A stretch of 64,000 nucleotides of DNA from Rhea pennata (Eukaryota; Chordata; Aves; Rheiformes; Rheidae), in the NCBI RefSeq assembly GCF_028389875.1, contig NC_084674.1:11255501-11319500 (forward strand), in the 5' to 3' direction. The stretch's first letter is position 1. Every line of letters starts with the position of its first letter. Below, piece after piece: positions 1 to 12,560 of this stretch. The translations under genes were made by a program, and so were the position numbers. Under the pieces are notes generated by a model. The model searched no databases. It was not told the DNA's origin and worked only from the letters and a program-made list of their open reading frames with translations.

Positions 1-1214
1 TCACGGCGGCACCCGTCAGAACCACGCTGCACCGGCAGCAGCGGGAGGAGGGCAAACAGATGCACAGCCCAGCGGCTTTCAAAAATTCAGGCGGCCGTAC
101 AGGCCGAGGTAGAGAGTGAAACGTCAGCGTTGCAAGCACAGGTCACTCCCCTACAACAGCTTTGCTCAGCGCAGTACCACCATGGGACCTGCACACTGCT
201 GCCAACTACCCACACCAGACGGCGGCACAGACCTTCTGCAGTTTGACCTTGGTTGCTGACCAAACTGTTAACCATAAACGTTTGTGTTCTGTGTTTCTTG
301 GGGCTTCGTGAGCAGAATGCCAGCGTACATACTTTCCCCAGCAGGAAACCCATCATTGTCATCATCTGGAAGGTAAACACTATTTAGCTGATACTTGTCT
401 GCAGCTAATGAGTTTGACATTCGTAAGTCCACCATTACAGCTGTTACCATAGGAGGTCTGCAGTAATAGGACTTTGTGGCTGATTTGAATGGTTGGCTTC
501 AAAATAACAGGGGTCTGCAATATGGCCATCAGCTTGCTTACTCTTTTGCAACTTTTATTCACAGACTTCAAAGACGGCTCTTCATGGTGTTGCAAAGGCT
601 AGTTACGCGTTGTGGTAAACTGGCCAGTATCAACACAGGTCATTAGGGAAAGCTGCACGATGCCACCATCCTTAACATATAGTCCTCACTGCTACAGTGA
701 GATACGACAATTATTTGCAAGACCATTGAAGGCAAGGAGGCCTTCTACATTTGGTCGATATATAATGCATTTACAAGGTTTGAATATTCAGAACACAGTA
801 CTTTCATTATGACACACAGGAACAGCTTAAAAAAAATAAGCAAGAAAATGCAATTGATAGAACTACTTTAGAGGCCATTACACTAGCAGCTCTCTGCTGA
901 GCTGGTTACTGAGGCTACCAATACGTGCTCTTCCACTTCCCTCACAGATTAGTTAAGCATGGAGAAGGAAGGGGCCATGGTGACTCGGACACTACAGGGA
1001 CAGAGACTTGACTGTCCCAAGGCACGAGAAAGTATAACAGGCTAAATGGCTCTTTCACATGTTGCAGTGCAGCTGCTCATGTGGCCACACTGCTGGCACA
1101 TGCAGCCACTACTGCCCATCTCCTCCGCTGCGCAGAGGGACCTTGTAGGTAGAGAACAACAACAGAATTCGCAGTGTAGCTGCTCTACCTCTCTACTCTT
1201 TTTTTTCCTCTAGC

Positions 1215-1234
1215 TTTTTTTTTTTTTTTTTTTT
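1215..1234. repeat. Poly-T run
   Basis: About 20 consecutive T. A shorter T-rich, CT-rich stretch lies just before it. On the minus strand it reads as poly-A, but no retroposon body that I recognise is attached. Confidence 0.85.
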
Positions 1235-1517
1235 CCTCCAGCTTTACAATCTCTCAACAGTGCTGGGCATGGGGCAGGACCAGATGCTCAAGCACTGGGG
1301 CTCCAACCGCCTGTTACTGTGGCCAAGGAGCTCGGCACACTGAGTCACTCGGGGATGGCAGCATCTCAAGGACCTGCTTTGTTCTCTTTCCAGTTTAAAT
1401 TTTGCCTATGCTGCCAAGACGACAAACAGGTAGTAGGCACCAAGGGCCACTTAGTAATTGCATGTACACTTCTGTAGGCTGTCACAGATCTGGAGAATAT
1501 TTTCCAGTAATGAATTC

Positions 1518-1572
1518 AAAAAAAAAAAAAAAAAAAAAGGAAAAAAAAAGAAAAGAAAGAAAGAAAAAAAAA
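1518..1572. repeat. A-rich AAAG-type low-complexity tract
   Basis: An almost pure purine tract of A runs with interspersed G, grading into short AAAG units. It is simple-sequence DNA, and the Lys-rich open frames across it are artefacts. Confidence 0.85.
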
Positions 1573-4070
1573 CAAACCACAGTGCTACTGGTTACAGTGA
1601 CTCCATCCCCGCAGAAAGCATAGCCATGCAAGGGAACCACACCTCTAATGGTGGCCATGAGAAAGCTGCACTGATGTGCAGGCCAAAGGAAAAGCACGTT
1701 CTATCTTTGCCTTACCTCTGTTGCACGCTCTCTCATATTTGCAGGTAGACATGAAATACAACCCCAAATCTCGGCTATGCTAAGGATCAGAATATTAATC
1801 CACAAATGCCTTAGTCTGTCTAGATCCTTCAACAGTTCTGCAGTCTCACTTCAGCAATTTCTCTCAAAAATGCAAAAGCAGCTAAAAAGAAGCTGGCAAA
1901 TAAATAAGGCTCCTGACTACCACTACTTCAGCTTCCCACAAGAGCAAGCATAGCTCCCATGCAACTGATTCAGCTGCATGCCTGTTTTACCATTCTCTTG
2001 GGCAGAATCAATCACTGCCAGACTGCAATCTGTACACAGGAAGAAGTCAAGCCACATGTGAACGAAGAGCAAAACATTGATGGGATTCGAAAGGCCAGGA
2101 ATTGCTTTGGCACTTCGGGTCTCTAGCACATCTATTTTGACTATACTAAGGGTAGGAGAGCGCACAAGACAGGTGAGAACAGCTCATGATTCTGGTGTGC
2201 GGATGGCAGCAGACAGACAACACCAGATGAGTTACTGGAATCCTCTCTCTCACACACATGCTTAATTTACTAACACAACTGCACTCTCCAGCACTTTCGG
2301 ATGTTATATTTGATATAAAAATCTTGGTGCCAAAAGTTAAAGTGTTAAAGAGAGAGGTGCTTCATGTCCCTAAACTCAGGCTGTCCAAATCCCCACACCA
2401 AATTCAACGATAACCTTATTCTTGACAAACTCCAGTCCAGCAGGTACAGGAGCATCGCTGAAGCCCTGGTTCCCGGGCTTCAGATTCTTGCTGCCTAAAG
2501 CACTTCCAGCTGAACACAAAGCACTCGTGGAGCACATGTTCTCGTGCATTTTCCCGGCCAGCTGTTCACACAGGTTGGCATTTCCTTATGAAGATGAGAG
2601 CATCCAGTAACTCCTCACAATATTATACAGAAGGATGGGGGCATTACTACTGTAAATAACTAAGGATTTCAGGGGCGTGCTCTCTCCAGGAGTCAGAGCC
2701 AAGGGGCAGGAGGGGGGAAGAGAACTGGCTGCACTCCAGCATTTAAAGTAATTTAAATTATACACATTAACTTAAATTATCCATTAACTTTATCTGCAAC
2801 ATAGGCCAACACAAAGAACAGGGAGGTCACCTACCCTAAACAAGAAGCAGTGCAGTAAGGGAGAGCTATGGGAACTAGCTGGAAACAAAAACTCATTTTG
2901 AAATAGGCATACATGTGCAGAAGCCTTAAGCTGAAAACACTACTCCTACGGTAGTAATTTCCAGAATTACAGTGGGATGAGATGCTGAAATATCCACTCT
3001 ATTTATAGAATTACATGCAATTTAGTCAGAAAATTAGTTTCATCAGCATAAACAAGTGCTTGAATACAGTCAACTTCCCTCACCTGCACAGCCCCAGAGG
3101 CAGCTACTCTCCCATCCTAATGCCATAACAGAGCTGCAGGGAAGGGCAGGACTCAAGGAAGAAAGTATTCTCCTTGTGCAACTCTTCCACAGAAGTTTGA
3201 ATCTTGTCACTGCAACTCCATTGACAGGCAACACTGCATTATGCTCAGACAAGCCTACATGCATGTTTTCTCACCAAAACCCAGAAGCTCCAAAAGCAGC
3301 ATTGTCTTCAAATTTAGAATTAAGACAAAATGCAAAAGAGAATGAAAACAGTGATGGCTTGAAATTCTCTGCACCTGCAGATACAATACTTGCTAGCAAC
3401 AGCAATCCATTTAGTTAACAGCTTACACTTGTGCGTCCTGCTGGCTCACCACTGATTCCAGATGGTTATTTGGAGCAAGTGGTCAAACAATCACTAAACT
3501 CTAGTCCCCAGTATAGAAGCCAGCTGGCCAAACCACCACCAGTACCAAAAATCACTACACTTACAGCCTCAGCCTTAAAAATGCCCCAGCAGCACAAAGG
3601 CAAAAGACAATTTCTGGCATAAAGACAGAACAGAAACTAATATAAGTAGGAAGAACAAATGATAACATTCAGATCCTTCAGGAGTGGAAGGGAACTGTAA
3701 CTTCCTACAAGAGAATAGCTACGAAGATGCAAGAATTTTGAAAGTGGAAGCACTGTCATAGAGGAAAGGTTGTAGAAACCTAATGCAACAATTCTACACT
3801 GCTCAGAAGACAAACTTCAAAGACCAAAGCAATGTGAAATCTCATATTTGCCAGATATAGAAGCGCTTTGTACAGTACTTACAGCATTTATACTGTAAGC
3901 AAAAAACTGAAGTTTACATGCAATTAAAACTTAGCATTTGGGAATTTCCTTAGGATACATACCATTTTAAGATGTTCCTCAGATTTTGACTGGCTTCTAA
4001 AATCTTCCTATCACATCATGCTAACACAAAGCTCTTCTCTGCTTCTCCCCTCCCTTGCTCCCCACCCTTT

Positions 4071-4102
4071 TGTGTGTCTGTGTGTGTGTGTGTGGGGGGG
4101 GG
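4071..4102. repeat. TG dinucleotide repeat followed by G run
   Basis: A short (TG)n microsatellite with one interruption, ending in eight or nine G. It is preceded by C/T-rich sequence. Simple repeat without other context. Confidence 0.8.
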
Positions 4103-7100
4103 AGTGAGCAGGGGTTTGAAGGTGAAATCTTATCCTTAAGTTCAGGACATTAGAAACTATTTTATAAAAATTGATTCAGAATCACAATGAATTTAATCAC
4201 TGCCAAATCAAAACCAAATCCACCCAGACTGAAATCATTACTTCTTCTGAGATGGCTTTTTGTAAGCCTTGGGCAGTGATGCTAACTTCTTCTGGTTAAT
4301 AAAAGGGAGATGTAAATTGCTTCCTGCAGCCTCAAAATAGCTGAGAAGTCTTAGTTACTATTTGGCCGAAATAAATTATTAGTGATGAAAACAAGTCCTC
4401 CACATTTATTATTTAAGCGGCTGGGGAAAAGAAGCAGCGCCTTAAAGAGATCACACCAAAGCACTGCAGTTCTTCCATTAGTCAAAGGTACATGTCAGTA
4501 CAAGTCAAAACATCCTGCTTCACATTTTTGCATCTTCACAGTGTAGCAAGTCTGCAGTTCCAGCAACTAGAACCTAGCCCACTTTATTAACCAAGGCACA
4601 TCTCAGGTATCACTACAGCACACCTGAGCACAAATCACAGCACCAAGGCTGATCCCATACTGTTCTAGAAGGAGCTACACAGTTAGCAGAAATACTGGGG
4701 TATTCAAGTGTTTTTTTGGAGCGCTCCCTGGACTCAACACGCTGAGCAGGAAGGCTTTTCAGCTCTTTCCTCTCACCTCAGTGCCAGCCTGCAGCCTGTG
4801 CAAAATTTGAGATTACTGTTTCCCAGTTGAACCAAGCACCTAACCTGCCTCCTGGAGCAAACGCATCATGTTACAAGATGATAGCATGCTCCTAACATCC
4901 CCGATTCTTATTCTTGAAACAAGCATGCAAGAATTTTCTGAATATTCTCTGCCAGCACTGAGACAAAACCAGACAACATTGGAACAAATATCAATATGAC
5001 TCCTCTTTTCTCCAACATCACCACCACCATTAGGTCCAAGATGACTTAGATAACAGGACAAAGAAAATGATACTACCACAATGAAAGACCAGCTGGGCTA
5101 TTCACATAAAGGCAACAGCAGACATCCTGTGGCTTTGATGAACAGCAGAAGATGAATCCTTTCAAAAACAGTAATCCTGCAATCAGATGCTCAAGAGAAC
5201 TGCAAATAAATGAGAATCAAGTCCAAGACTTTTAACAGATTATCAGGAATGCCAAGAAGAGTCAGCAGAACACACCGGCTTTCCAACACTCAAAGCACAA
5301 AACCTTTTCACTGAAGATCCAGGTGAGCAAAAAGGGCACCAATCCAACCCCTATTTCCTGAAATTAGCTCATATCTAGAGAGCTTAATCTTACCAGAAAG
5401 CAAGCAGGCTCATGCCTCCTTTGACTGCTACCATCCTGCAAATCAGGATGAAATCAAAGTCTTACCTTCCTCCAGGATGCTCTACTACAAGATAAGGAGA
5501 GTTCAGTTCGGAACTTGGTTACAACAGCAAATTAAAGTTTTTGGGAAAAAAAAGAAAAAGACAGAGGCTGTCTGGGAAGAGAGATTGAAGCACTTATGAG
5601 TTTCCTTTGAGAGGCAGAAAGGACTAAGATGCAGAGGAAGATGACTGTAGAGAAATAAAATGAATCTCACTGAGCCAGAGCTAGGGCTTTTATCACTGAA
5701 AATACCAAGGATTTGTGGGTATTGGCTACTTCACCTTCTTCTGAACTTCCCCTCACGTGTTCCCTCTCCTCCCTTTCAACCAAGGGGTCACTGAAATATA
5801 AAGCATTCCTTCTACCGAAAGATATGTGCTTCCCTATACTCAATCCTGCTGCTAGATGAATAACTCCAGAAAGAAAATAGCAATAATAGAAGACAGGAAA
5901 TGGAAATACTTTTGTTTTCCAGTCAGACAGTGCTGGATAACACCCCCCAACAGACAACCTAGGTGGGGTGTTTCTTTGTTTGGAGCACACCCAGCATGGG
6001 AGAGGCATTCTTATTTAGCCAGCAGGCTCTCTCTAGGCACACAAGGCCACCTTCAGCAGCAACAGATACTTTCCAGACCCAATCAGTCCTTGCAGTCTCT
6101 ACTGACGCTGCCAGGAAAGCCCAAGTGTGCCAGCAGCAGCAGCAGCATTTGCAGAAACAATCCTGCTTTACACAAAGACTGGCAATGAAGCAAAGGGAAT
6201 TACAACCCTCTGTCAGCTATTCCCTCTGCCCTTATAAGGGAACATCCCAGGCCCCACTGGGAATATGATGCTCTTGCTGGACATGGAAGGTAGGGCAATA
6301 CCTGAACAGTCAGCATATGAGGTCAGAATATTCCTTTTCTGAAAGGCAAGTAGAATCTGAGTCCAAACTCCGTACAGTCACTTACGTGGGAGAGAGTAGA
6401 GATTAGAGGGTCAGCTGCTGACAGTCTGCATTCACCTTTCTGGAGAGAGTTATGCTGGTCATTTTAATCTTATTAAATATTGTTAATCGTATTACTAACT
6501 TAACACTTTTCACATGTTGGAAGAAATTTAAAGGGAAAATTCCATATACGATCACCCTAGGTTATATGCTTTCTAGCCAAATCTCAATTCAAAGACTCTT
6601 GCTTGTGAATTCCCGTTCTGCTACACATAGGTGTGGTGAGTATGGAAGCAGCCTGCCCAATACCAGATTACCTACTGGTCAGGTTCCCTGCCAGATTATT
6701 CGCTTCTGTCCAAAACCTGCTTGCTTCCTTCTCCTGGGACCCTGCAAGACTGTCAAAGGAACCCTATAAAACTCATCTAATTCCATGCTCACTTTGCAAC
6801 AAACCCCTCAACCAAGTGGAAACCTCAATTTCCCCATCAGAATGCAAAATAACCTAGTACAACAGCTCAATGTACCAGCTTCCTCCCCGTGCAGGACAAG
6901 CACTTCCGTCACTGGCTTAGCTGCCAGTGTCACACGCACAGAAACATCATTAATGTAATGGTCATTGATTTCTGTATTTAATACGCAAGACAACACAGGA
7001 CTTCTGTGACCTCCATTCATGGAGTCAAACCAGAAATGAGCAGGCTACATCCCCACCTCACCTTATACAGAATAAGGCACTTGCTTATAAAAAGACTGAC

Positions 7101-8030
7101 CCTGCTGTGTAGCCCCGTGCACTGTAGCCCCTTTCTTCACGCTGCGGCAGCGGCCCAGATACGCTCTCAGGGCTACTCTTGTTCCAGACCACTACGCTGA
7201 GCTAAAGCAGCAGTGACAGGAAGCTTAGAGTTCAAGATTTGGGAAAGATCTCAAATTGCACCGAGGTAACAAAAAAGCACACCTGCTCAGGGGGCCCACG
7301 CACTCGCTACGCGCCGTTCAAACGAAATACGTTCAGGGTGAAAAAAAAACGAGATGTCCAGAACAACAGGATACAATCGCTCCGTTTCAGGACGGACAGC
7401 AAAATAAGCGCTGAGCAGAAAAACGGGAACACACGGCCTTCCAGGCGCTCGGAGCGCTGCGGGTACCAGAAAACTACCTGTTAATGTATTTTTTTTTTTT
7501 ACTGTTGCTGGGGAAAAAAAAGAACCCGAATGGAATGGATCGATCAAGACGGCTCATGTAGCAGCCCCCAAGCTAACGGTGCAACCGCGCTTGTAACGTG
7601 GCCGAACGGCCGCGGCGGCCGCGCGGCTCCGCTCGCCGCGGCGGGCGAAGTTTCAGGAGCGCGACGGTGCCACCGGCCGCGCCGCCTCTCCGGACGCCGC
7701 CGGCCCCGGCCATTGTCTGCTGCCGGGCCCCGGCACGGAGCCGCCCGCGGACACCGGCCTCGCCTCGCCGCCACCGCCCCGCGGTAACCTGCGGCTCTTC
7801 CCGCCCGCGGACGGCGCAGCGCGGCACCGGCCGCGACGGCACCCGCGGCGCAGGTGCGGCCGCCGCCCCGCAGCCCCCCGCGCCGCCGCCGCCGCCGCCG
7901 GGCTCGGCCGCCCCGCGCCCGCCGAGGCAGCGGCGCCGCCTCCCCGCGCCGCCCCGGCCCAGCCGCGCCCCTCCCCCACGCGCAGACAAAGCGCGGCCCC
8001 GCCGACACCTGCCGCCCCCCGCCCGCGCCC

Positions 8031-8065
8031 CCGGGCCGGGCCGGGCCGGGCCGGGCCGGGCCGGG
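8031..8065. repeat. CCGGG pentanucleotide repeat in CpG island
   Basis: Seven uninterrupted copies of CCGGG. If the minus-strand donor at 8132/8131 is used, this lies in the first 100 nt of intron 1. Next to it, at about 8088-8127, a 13-bp unit rich in CGCCGCC occurs three times in tandem, ending at the donor. Confidence 0.85.
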
Positions 8066-8185
8066 CACGGCGGCTCCCCCCGCCACCCTCGCCGCCGCCC
8101 CTCGCCGCCGCCCCTCGCCGCCGCCCCTCACCTGCCGCCGCGCGCCGCCGCGGAGCGCTCCCCGCACCGAGCCGCGGAGTGCCGG

Positions 8186-8217
8186 CCCCGCCCCGCCCCG
8201 CCCCGCCCCGCCCCGCC
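8186..8217. repeat. CCCCG pentanucleotide repeat, G-quadruplex-prone on minus strand
   Basis: Six copies of CCCCG plus two bases. The minus strand reads as six runs of four G separated by one C, a classic G-quadruplex pattern. It falls inside the inferred first exon or 5' UTR of the minus-strand transcript, between the CCAAT box at 8.36 kb and the donor at 8132. It can also act as a cluster of SP1-type GC boxes. Confidence 0.85.
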
Positions 8218-11200
8218 GGGGCACGCGCCGCCGCCCCGCCCCCGGCCGCCGCCCTGCCCCAATAGCAACTCGCCGCCCTCCGCGGCCACGCCCCCTTGGC
8301 GCCGCGCGGTCCCGGAGACCGCCGCCCGCCCACCCGCGCTCGCGCCTGGCGGCGGGACCCCATTGGCTGCCGCGGCCGGCGGGGCGGCGGGAGGGGCCGC
8401 GGCCGCCGCCTCAGCGCCTCGGGCTCCCCCGGGCGGCCCGGCCCGGCCCGGCCCCGGGCGCCGCCGGCGCCGCGCTTCCCGCCGAGCCCCGGGCCCTGCC
8501 AGCGGCGGGACGAGCTGCTCGGCTGCGGCGGCGAGCGGCAGCCGCGAGCCGGGGAGCGCGCTGCGCGGCGCGGCCGAGGCGGCCTCCGCGCCTTCTGCCG
8601 GCTGCCCCGGCTCGAAGCGGCGCCCGCTCGAGCGCCTCGCGGGCGGGAGGAAGGGAGGCGCCGGCTTCACCCGGCCGCCGGGCTGCGGCTGCGGCAGACG
8701 CTCGCGGCCGGCCAGCTCGAAGGGCAGGCGGCCCTGCCGGAGGTCCGGTGTTAGGCAGCGACCTCTGCCCGCGCCCGAAGACAGCCTCAGCCCGTGCGAT
8801 CCGGCGGGGATCAAAGCATTTCGCGCTGCGTTTAGTGGCGAGGTAACTCTGGGGTTTGGTTTGACGAGCCTTTCAGCGCGGCTGCCTTCAGCCGAGCCAC
8901 GCGAGCGAGCGAGCGGGACTCCGCAGCACGCCTGGGGCACAGGGAGCAAAATCTGGCGCCAGGAACTTTCTGCTTGCTTAGAAACCATCTTCCTGTACAA
9001 ATACAGCTGCATCAGGTGGCCGAGACACAGCACAGCTCCCACCCGCAGAGTATGCGGGAAGTACGGCATTAGCAACATTCAAGAATGTAACCAAAGCGTA
9101 GTTATTTCTAGTTACAAAACAGTGAAGAACATACCATTCCAGCCGAACCTCGGAGGAGACAACAGCATCATCGAGCAGAACTGCCCCAAGTGGGTATATG
9201 TAATATAAACTGCCTGATGGTCTTGTAATTTTTATTCCTTTGAAGCTGAAAGCTTCAGTCACGAGAACAGCACAGACACTGGCACTCTATATACAGAGAG
9301 GCATTCCCTGCCTGGGAACCGACTGCATAAAAACCTTCCTCTGAATTAGGGCTAAGTTCTGTCGGTAACAGCTATAGAGAGGGACAGAATTAATGCTCCT
9401 ATTTTTCTTGCTTATACTGCAGCTATTGTGTGCCCCAGATGTGCTGGACTCTGTTGTGTTGCTGATCAGCAAATGTGCAGTTGACTGACACATCTGACTT
9501 GCTATACATGTGGTGACTGACTGGGATGGTACTGAATACCAACCACCACAGCCTGCTGGCCATTCGCCTGTTGTACTGACTGTCTGACATTCGGGAGTCT
9601 CACACAAATGGCCAAATTCTGATTTTACCACCCAGCCACAATTTCTGTGTGGAAAAGAGGATGTATCTGAGCACCCGCAGAAGTGGTATAGTAGCTGTAG
9701 GTTAGAGCAAGCTCCAAGGAGGAAGAAAGAGGCACTGGCCTAGGTTCTGCAAAGCACAGATTTAGCTGTGTGACAAAGATGCCCATCATTTTTCCTTCTT
9801 GGACAGATAAAGCTACAGGGCTCAGCTCAAGACACGAGGCTGCTCTGGAAGTCTGAATTAGGCTTCCCTCCCACGTGCATTTCTGACATTTCAGAGGAAA
9901 TGTCGTTCCTCATAGAACGAGTGCCAGGTCCCGAAGTGCCTTTAAACATATACTCCCTTTGTTACACTCCACTTGCTTCTGCCCCTCCCACCCCCCACCC
10001 CAAAGAGCCACCATTTTTTAAAAGAAAAATTAGCTCTGAAAGTTTGGGGATGGTAAGCAGTTCTCAGCATCCTGTACCATGATTATCATCCCCAAAGGGT
10101 TGTTTGGGAGGGAAACACCAGCTGCTTCTTGGGCCTTTGCTCCTTGGAGCTTTGTTATGCTGAGGAGTCTTTGGGGCTCACTGTGTGCAGAGCCCATCGG
10201 CACTCTGATGAGGAGATGATGCCTTACTTGCTCCTCTCCTTCCCTCCACACACAGACAAAAACATCCTATTACCACACCCTCCCAGTGAATTGCTGTTCA
10301 GGTTAGAGCTCACTGTGCAGCATATTATCTTTTCACTAATCAGACACATTTTAACTGCACCCCAATGGCTTCCACCAAAATTCAAATTTGCTAACTACAT
10401 GCAAGAAATATTTTCCTTTGCCCTGACCCATTCCTGACTCACAGCACTAATCCCCTTTGTACCTCTTCTCCAGAGCCAGTCCCAACCTGCAGCCCCTTCA
10501 CTCTGTTACAAAACATCTTCAAGCTTCACTTAAAAAGCAGAAAACAGGAGAGTGCTGGAAAAGAGCCACGTTGCTTCCTGTGCCATAGTGGGGCTGGCAC
10601 AGGGAGCTGGCTGCAGGGGCTGCCTCAGAAGCAGGGCCTGCCTCAGAAGTAGGGCAAGGACAGAGTTTCTGCGCACTGGAAGGACGTTACAATGCCTTAG
10701 GCCCCCTTCACATGCTTGCAGCACTTCATAGTGACAAGCATATTGTAAAACCACAGTAGAATTATACATTCCTTCTTCAGGGAGGAGTTTTGATTGCTTT
10801 CATGAAACTCTTCTCCAGTTCTTAAAAATAAACTAGAGGAAAAGCTAGTTCTCAAATATTACACAGCTGAAAACTGTGACACAAAGAACAAACATTATAC
10901 GAGGGACAAACTTAACTCAAACAGGTTTTGATTTCCATTTGTTCAGAAGCTTTTTTGTATATTTAAATCCAGAAAGGATCCTCCTCTGTAAAAACCCTTC
11001 TTTGTATCTGCTTCTAAGCAGGTTAGCTAGGTTTCTTACGTAACTATTATGATAATCACAAGGCTAGCAGCTGCTTACACTCCTTTTGATTTCCCTCTTA
11101 CTCTTCCTCCCCTTCAAGCGGGGGATGAGATGGATTAAGAAAATCACAAGGAATATCTGAATACTGTCTATAGCTTCTGGGAACAGAGTGCATTTAGAGC

Positions 11201-12329
11201 AATAACTCAGAGACCATCAGAAGGTTGACTACATCTACTCTACTTTAAATTTGGCTCCTTTCTAGTTTTCAATTCATCAGGACATTCAGAAACAGCATCA
11301 AGACTGTCATTACCCTTGTTTGGGCACCAGAAGTTTTGCTAGTAACATTCTGTTGATGCTTGAAGGTCTGCTTCTGAACACGCCTCGCAGGCCGTGCAGC
11401 CTGCACAGTGCCCAGCACCCAAAAGCCTGCTCACAGCTCAGCCTACCTGAATGCAAACACGTGGCTTTACTCTGCAGGAGCAAAGGAAGAGGCTCTCTTA
11501 CCACACACCTATTTGCTCAGGTCTTTCCCTGCGGAACACAGCACAGGATTGGGATGTTTGTGGCAATCCCTTTATCCAGGAGTTGCGTGGCTAAAGCATT
11601 TACCCATCACATATCCAGTGTTACCATGAACAAGTTTTCCAACATCACAGATGAGGGCTTCAGTCATACAGGTTGCCACAATCATCTCCATGAAAATCAA
11701 GCATTAAGATTTATTTTCTGAAATAGACTATGTGCACCAAACTCTTAGGGATGGCTGGTTGATGGGCACCCCAAATCAACACAGATTTTTTTTTTTAATA
11801 AGTCTTGAAGCACAGGGAAGTTCCCAAGAGCTCATGATGTACCAGTATTTAAATAGGATGACCACTGATGGGCCAGTTAGCTTCAGGCAGATTCACAGAA
11901 AGGCCAGTATAGGCCACAGCCATGTAAAATCAAAGGCTTACAGCAGGAGTGAGCAAATCAGCATGGCTTTACGAAAAAACAGCTTTAAAAAGCTCCTTGT
12001 ATAGTACTTCAAAAATGATTGAGAAGCCACCTTACAAATTGAATTCTGAAAAATAACTATTAGGTGATATTTTCTTGCAGCAGCATATACACTCATACAA
12101 CTCTACATCTCTCCTGGTGTCCTGGTGCCAACACCATACAGCCCATAGTAAACAGAGATATTATTTTCTTAACATAATGTTTTCTCATTCTGTTATAGCC
12201 TGCACTACAGGATAACCTCCATTAGGATGACCCTGCAGATATCAAACAGTCCACAGACTTTCTCTCTCACTCCCTCCCCTCTATTAAGAAAAAAATTAGT
12301 GGTCCTTAGAACAGAAAAGGTTGAAAATT

Positions 12330-12560
12330 CTTGACTGAATCCATCTTGCTTCAGGCCAGAAGCTGTTTATAACTGTATCAGTCCTAGTGATGTTTACCTA
12401 AACTATTCTTAAAGACTTCCCATGATGGAAACTCCAAAGCCTTCCCACAAAAATAATTACCTGAATGCTTAATTCTCCTTCAAAATAAAAATTGTGTCCT
12501 ATCTAATGCTTAGCCCTTATGTTTTTTGCCGTAGTTTAAGTTCTTACACTAATTAGCAAT
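12330..12560 (-). mobile_element. Old CR1/L2-like LINE 3' fragment, antisense
   Basis: The plus strand reads like the reverse complement of the conserved 3' portion of an old amniote CR1-type LINE. Hallmarks in order are a 'cctaaactattcttaaag' stretch, 'ccatgatggaaactcc', a degraded 'agccttcccacaaaaa' and 'gcttaattctcctt', then 'gtagtttaag'. Order and spacing fit the family pattern I know from bird and turtle genomes, but divergence is high. The element is transcriptionally oriented to the minus strand, and no usable reading frame remains. Confidence 0.5.

Larger units (their letters stand above)
1..7500. other. Non-coding stretch, probably intron 1 of a minus-strand gene
   Basis: I see no exon here that I can tie to a known protein. 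The sequence is moderately AT-rich with only short chance-like open frames. It contains a poly-T run (1215-1234), an A-rich tract (about 1518-1572) and a TG/G tract (4071-4102). The CpG island to its right has a good minus-strand splice donor, so this stretch is probably intronic for a gene running leftwards out of the window. The longest plausible minus-strand reading, about 496 down to 268, is discussed as a finding; it is not supported by homology I recognise. Confidence 0.4.
7560..8960. promoter_or_regulatory. CpG island promoter, probably of a minus-strand gene leaving the window
   Basis: The base composition switches abruptly to very GC- and CpG-rich DNA, the largest such block in the window. 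A CCAAT box on the minus strand (CAGCCAATGG, near 8354-8363), a CCAAT on the plus strand (near 8256) and GC boxes (for example CCACGCCCCC near 8285) mark a core promoter around 8.25-8.37 kb. Downstream on the minus strand a strong donor (CAG then GTGAGG, exon end 8132) suggests a first, probably non-coding exon of about 100-170 nt. A plus-strand donor (GAG then GTAACT, exon end 8842) also exists, so a divergent non-coding transcript is possible. In human, PLXNB1 lies on the same strand just beyond CCDC51, which makes it a candidate owner, but nothing in the sequence proves this. Confidence 0.7.

Noticed and set aside
3056-3622. Two consecutive plus-strand frames (120 and 63 codons)
   Set aside because: They read as chance translation of AC-rich DNA; no motif, no flanking splice logic and no family match.
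7598-9208. 536-codon plus-strand open frame and several overlapping long frames on both strands in the left CpG island
   Set aside because: Pro/Arg/Ala-only composition with pentamer repeats, open in many frames at once; this is the expected by-product of GC-rich DNA, and no domain is recognisable.
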